In this document: one piece after another, positions 5,570-6,574 of the stretch | How positions within the stretch are numbered: position 1 is the stretch's first letter | How the letters are laid out: each line of letters begins with the position of its first letter | DNA from: JACGMN01 sp964522635 | GTDB taxonomy: Archaea; Halobacteriota; Syntropharchaeia; Alkanophagales; Methanospirareceae | Assembly: GCA_964522635.1 (NCBI GenBank) | Contig: CAZFWT010000081.1 | Location: 1 to 6,574 of the forward strand | Direction of reading: 5' to 3' | Length of the DNA: 6,574 nt | The notes under the pieces: generated by a model | The model's input: only the letters and a program-made list of their open reading frames with translations | The model's database searches: none | Told to the model about the DNA's origin: nothing | Program-made: the position numbers and the translations under genes

Positions 5570-5851
5570 TCACCCCAGCATCTCCTCAACTTCTTCTCGG
5601 CCCTCCTCCATCTCATCAGCCTGCTCCTGGTCGATTTTGAGCAGCAAGGTCTGGAATTCGGCCACGTGCGTCTTCTCCTCTTTCGCTATATCGAGAAGCA
5701 CCTTCTTGATCCCTTCGTGCGTTGCCAGTGCCGCGAGCTGCTCGTACAAATTGATCGCGTCGAGTTCCGCGATGATTCCTACACGCACGATCTCCCTATC
5801 CCGCTCTTCCTCACTTACCTCTCCAAAATCCGTCGGTATCTCAGATAGCAT
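5570..5851 (-). CDS. EncFtn-like two-helix ferritin (encapsulated-ferritin family), free-standing
   Basis: The 93-residue protein has two antiparallel helices (about 14-43 and 46-75) and a Glu-rich tail. The segments GIIAELDAINLYEQ (25-38) and KKVLLDIAKEEKTHVAEF (49-66) closely resemble, from memory, the N-terminal ferritin-like domain of the Pyrococcus encapsulin protein. The metal residues E29, E59 and H62 have exactly the spacing of the EncFtn ferroxidase ligands (E32, E62 and H65 in the Rhodospirillum rubrum protein), which bind iron at a dimer interface in a ring-shaped decamer. EncFtn proteins oxidise iron but store it only inside an encapsulin shell. Here the protein is not fused to a shell domain, ends in EEVEEMLG without an evident cargo-loading peptide, and no shell gene lies in the window. 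It is the first gene of the five-gene cluster, with GGAGGT 9 bases before the ATG. Confidence 0.88.
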   Translation of the reverse strand: MLSEIPTDFGEVSEEERDREIVRVGIIAELDAINLYEQLAALATHEGIKKVLLDIAKEEKTHVAEFQTLLLKIDQEQADEMEEGREEVEEMLG

Positions 5852-5860
5852 TTTTTATGT

Positions 5861-5866
5861 ACCTCC
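5861..5866 (-). promoter_or_regulatory. Ribosome binding site of the EncFtn-like gene
   Basis: GGAGGT on the minus strand lies nine bases before the ATG at 5851 and is a near-complete match to the anti-Shine-Dalgarno sequence. It fixes this start codon and marks the first gene of the cluster as efficiently initiated. Confidence 0.7.
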
Positions 5867-5872
5867 CACTCA

Positions 5873-5907
5873 CTCGCACCGCGCGGCTTCACCTCGCACC
5901 GGCGCGG
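5873..5907. repeat. Imperfect direct repeat in the leader of the ferritin cluster
   Basis: CTCGCACCGCGCGG at 5873-5886 recurs as CTCGCACCGGCGCGG at 5893-5907, identical apart from one inserted G. The copies start 20 bases apart, close to two helical turns. They lie between the candidate TATA elements and the ribosome binding site of the EncFtn-like gene, so they are placed either to bind a regulator or to form part of the mRNA leader. The first copy contains the 8-base palindrome CCGCGCGG (5879-5886). Confidence 0.5.
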
Positions 5908-5922
5908 GCATGACAAATCAGG

Positions 5923-5955
5923 TGTATAATCTATCGGGGGGGCAGTTCTTAAATA
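5923..5955 (-). promoter_or_regulatory. Candidate TATA elements for the ferritin-fprA cluster
   Basis: Two minus-strand candidates lie upstream of the first gene: ATTATACA at 5923-5930 and TATTTAAG at 5948-5955. They would give leaders of roughly 50 and 75 bases respectively. Neither has a textbook A-rich BRE, so I cannot choose between them. A run of seven G (5936-5942 on the plus strand) separates them. The whole 205-base divergent region (5852-6056) holds no further gene. Confidence 0.35.
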
Positions 5956-5990
5956 GTTGTCGATTGGCCTCCGCGGGACGGTGCCACGCA

Positions 5991-6004
5991 CAAAAATTAT
6001 TTAT
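5991..6004 (+). promoter_or_regulatory. BRE/TATA promoter candidate for hsp20
   Basis: CAAAAA (5991-5996) followed by TTATTTAT (5997-6004) is a good archaeal BRE plus TATA arrangement. A start about 25 bases downstream would fall near 6025-6028, at the left edge of the inverted repeat, and would leave about a 30-base leader before the ATG. It is the clearest promoter candidate in the window. Confidence 0.5.
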
Positions 6005-6026
6005 GTGATTGTGACCATGCTCAGTA

Positions 6027-6043
6027 TGTGGGATATTCCCACA
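6027..6043 (+). promoter_or_regulatory. Inverted repeat (operator or 5'-leader hairpin) before hsp20
   Basis: TGTGGGA (6027-6033) and TCCCACA (6037-6043) are perfectly complementary 7-base arms around TAT. The element covers the predicted transcription start and ends exactly where the ribosome binding site begins. As DNA it could be the operator of a dimeric heat-shock repressor. As RNA it would be a stable hairpin at the 5' end of the transcript that leaves the ribosome binding site exposed but abuts it. Confidence 0.55.
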
Positions 6044-6052
6044 GGAGGTGAT
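6044..6052 (+). promoter_or_regulatory. Full-length ribosome binding site that sets the hsp20 start
   Basis: GGAGGTGAT is a complete complement to the archaeal 16S rRNA 3' end and lies four bases before the ATG at 6057. The in-frame GTG at 6048 falls inside this site and is therefore not the start. This fixes the protein as beginning MAWRRY. Confidence 0.88.
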
Positions 6053-6056
6053 ACAC

Positions 6057-6533
6057 ATGGCTTGGAGAAGGTATTTCCGAGACCCGTGGGAAGATCTGAG
6101 ACGTATGGAAGAGTGGATGGATCGGATGTTCCGGGAAACATGGATGCCCTACTACATGGAGCGGAAGGCGCTGCCAGGAGGAGAAGGTGAAGAAGAAGCG
6201 GCGTTGACCGTCTCACCCTCGATCGATATCAAAGAGGATGAGAAGGGGAACATCGTCGTGAACGCGGATATACCCGGCGTTGAGAAGGGCGACATTAGCA
6301 TCACGGTGAAAGGCAACATGCTCGAGATCAGCGCGGAGAAGAGAGAGGAGAAGGAAGAGAAGGAAGAGGGCTACATCCGGCGCGAGCGGCGGTACCGGAA
6401 ATTCTACCGCACGATACCCCTACCGGCTGAGGTTGATCGGGATAAGGTTGCAGCGGAGGTGAAAGACGGCGTGCTCACGATCTCGATGCCCCGGCTCAAG
6501 GAAGCGGAAGTCAAGAAGATCGAGGTGAAGTAA
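6057..6533 (+). CDS. Hsp20 family small heat-shock protein
   Basis: Small heat-shock proteins are ATP-independent chaperones that form large oligomers and hold unfolding proteins. The 158-residue product has a Trp/Met/Arg-rich N-terminal arm (1-40) starting MAWRRYFRDPWEDL and a Glu-rich linker. The alpha-crystallin domain (about 53-147) shows SIDIKED, the DIPGV turn (71-75), GNMLEISAEK (87-96) and the AxxxxGVLTISMP signature ending at 145. The C-terminus has KKIEVK, in which I155-x-V157 is the I-x-I/V motif that docks into a neighbouring subunit. The dimerisation-loop region has a run of EEK repeats (about 97-104). It is transcribed divergently from the ferritin cluster and shares a 205-base regulatory region with it. 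Confidence 0.96.
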   Translation: MAWRRYFRDPWEDLRRMEEWMDRMFRETWMPYYMERKALPGGEGEEEAALTVSPSIDIKEDEKGNIVVNADIPGVEKGDISITVKGNMLEISAEKREEKEEKEEGYIRRERRYRKFYRTIPLPAEVDRDKVAAEVKDGVLTISMPRLKEAEVKKIEVK

Positions 6534-6546
6534 CCTCGGTGGTCGC

Positions 6547-6573
6547 GGCGGGTCAGGTTACCAGAGACCCGCC
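6547..6573 (+). terminator. Hairpin downstream of hsp20, cut by the window end
   Basis: GGCGGGTC (6547-6554) pairs perfectly with GACCCGCC (6566-6573) around an 11-base loop that itself contains GGTTACC. It begins 13 bases after the hsp20 stop codon. The sequence ends one base later, so a following T-run cannot be seen. It could be a terminator, a 3'-end structure or part of a repeat. Confidence 0.45.
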
Positions 6574-6574
6574 C

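Noticed and set aside
5210..5848. Long plus-strand open frame of 212 codons opposite the two ferritin genes
   Set aside because: It lies opposite two clear ferritin genes, has a His/Leu/Arg-rich composition typical of an antisense shadow, and matches no family.
5570..5851. Calling the 93-residue protein a truncated rubrerythrin or a fragment of the following ferritin
   Set aside because: It has its own strong ribosome binding site, a complete two-helix fold and the full EncFtn ligand spacing. It also lacks a rubredoxin domain, so it looks intact rather than broken.
5508..6008. Plus-strand open frame of 166 codons spanning the EncFtn-like gene and the divergent region
   Set aside because: The Ser/Ile-rich translation is a shadow of the ferritin genes, and it runs through the promoter region of hsp20.
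6048..6056. GTG at 6048 as the hsp20 start, adding three residues
   Set aside because: This GTG is part of the GGAGGTGAT ribosome binding site itself; the ATG at 6057 is ideally spaced from it.

Overview
This window most likely comes from a strictly anaerobic euryarchaeon, of methanogen or methane-oxidising (ANME-like) type. The evidence is an archaeal ribosome binding site (GGAGGTGAT), TATA-box-like elements upstream of several transcription units, a class A flavodiiron protein of the methanogen F420H2-oxidase kind, a short NifB with no NifX tail, and a two-helix ferritin very close to the N-terminal domain of Pyrococcus encapsulin. No rRNA or other firm taxonomic marker is present, so the lineage is an inference. 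There are no mobile elements, CRISPR arrays, tRNAs or rRNAs, and no non-coding gap exceeds about 205 bases.

Layout: ten protein genes, nine on the minus strand and one on the plus strand. Reading the minus strand in transcription order (right to left), the first unit is a tight five-gene cluster at 5851-3141: an EncFtn-like two-helix ferritin, a classical 24-mer-type ferritin, a 56-residue zinc-ribbon protein found by hand translation, a single-domain flavodoxin, and the flavodiiron protein FprA. Gaps are only 18-36 bases. Next, behind its own candidate promoter, is an IscU/NifU-type Fe-S scaffold followed 20 bases later by NifB (3051-1688). After a 147-base gap comes a membrane-anchored SIMPL (DUF541) protein (1540-791), and after a further 184 bases an unrecognised three-helix membrane protein (606-55). 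On the plus strand, divergent from the ferritin cluster, is an Hsp20 small heat-shock protein (6057-6533), followed by a hairpin at the window edge.

How the genes fit together: the five-gene cluster reads as an oxygen and iron defence unit. FprA would reduce O2 to water, the flavodoxin and zinc ribbon are candidate redox or accessory partners, and the two ferritins would oxidise and store Fe(II) that could otherwise drive Fenton chemistry. IscU and NifB next door handle the other fate of cellular iron, Fe-S assembly and the NifB-co precursor of nitrogenase cofactor. Hsp20 adds general protein protection. The stress and iron-homeostasis theme is an inference from co-location.

The points most worth a second look are: the free-standing EncFtn-like protein with no fused encapsulin shell and no evident cargo-loading tail; the pairing of two unrelated ferritin types in one operon; the six-cysteine zinc ribbon in the position where a rubredoxin is often found; a perfect 7-base inverted repeat abutting the hsp20 ribosome binding site; and a 20-base-spaced direct repeat in the ferritin leader.
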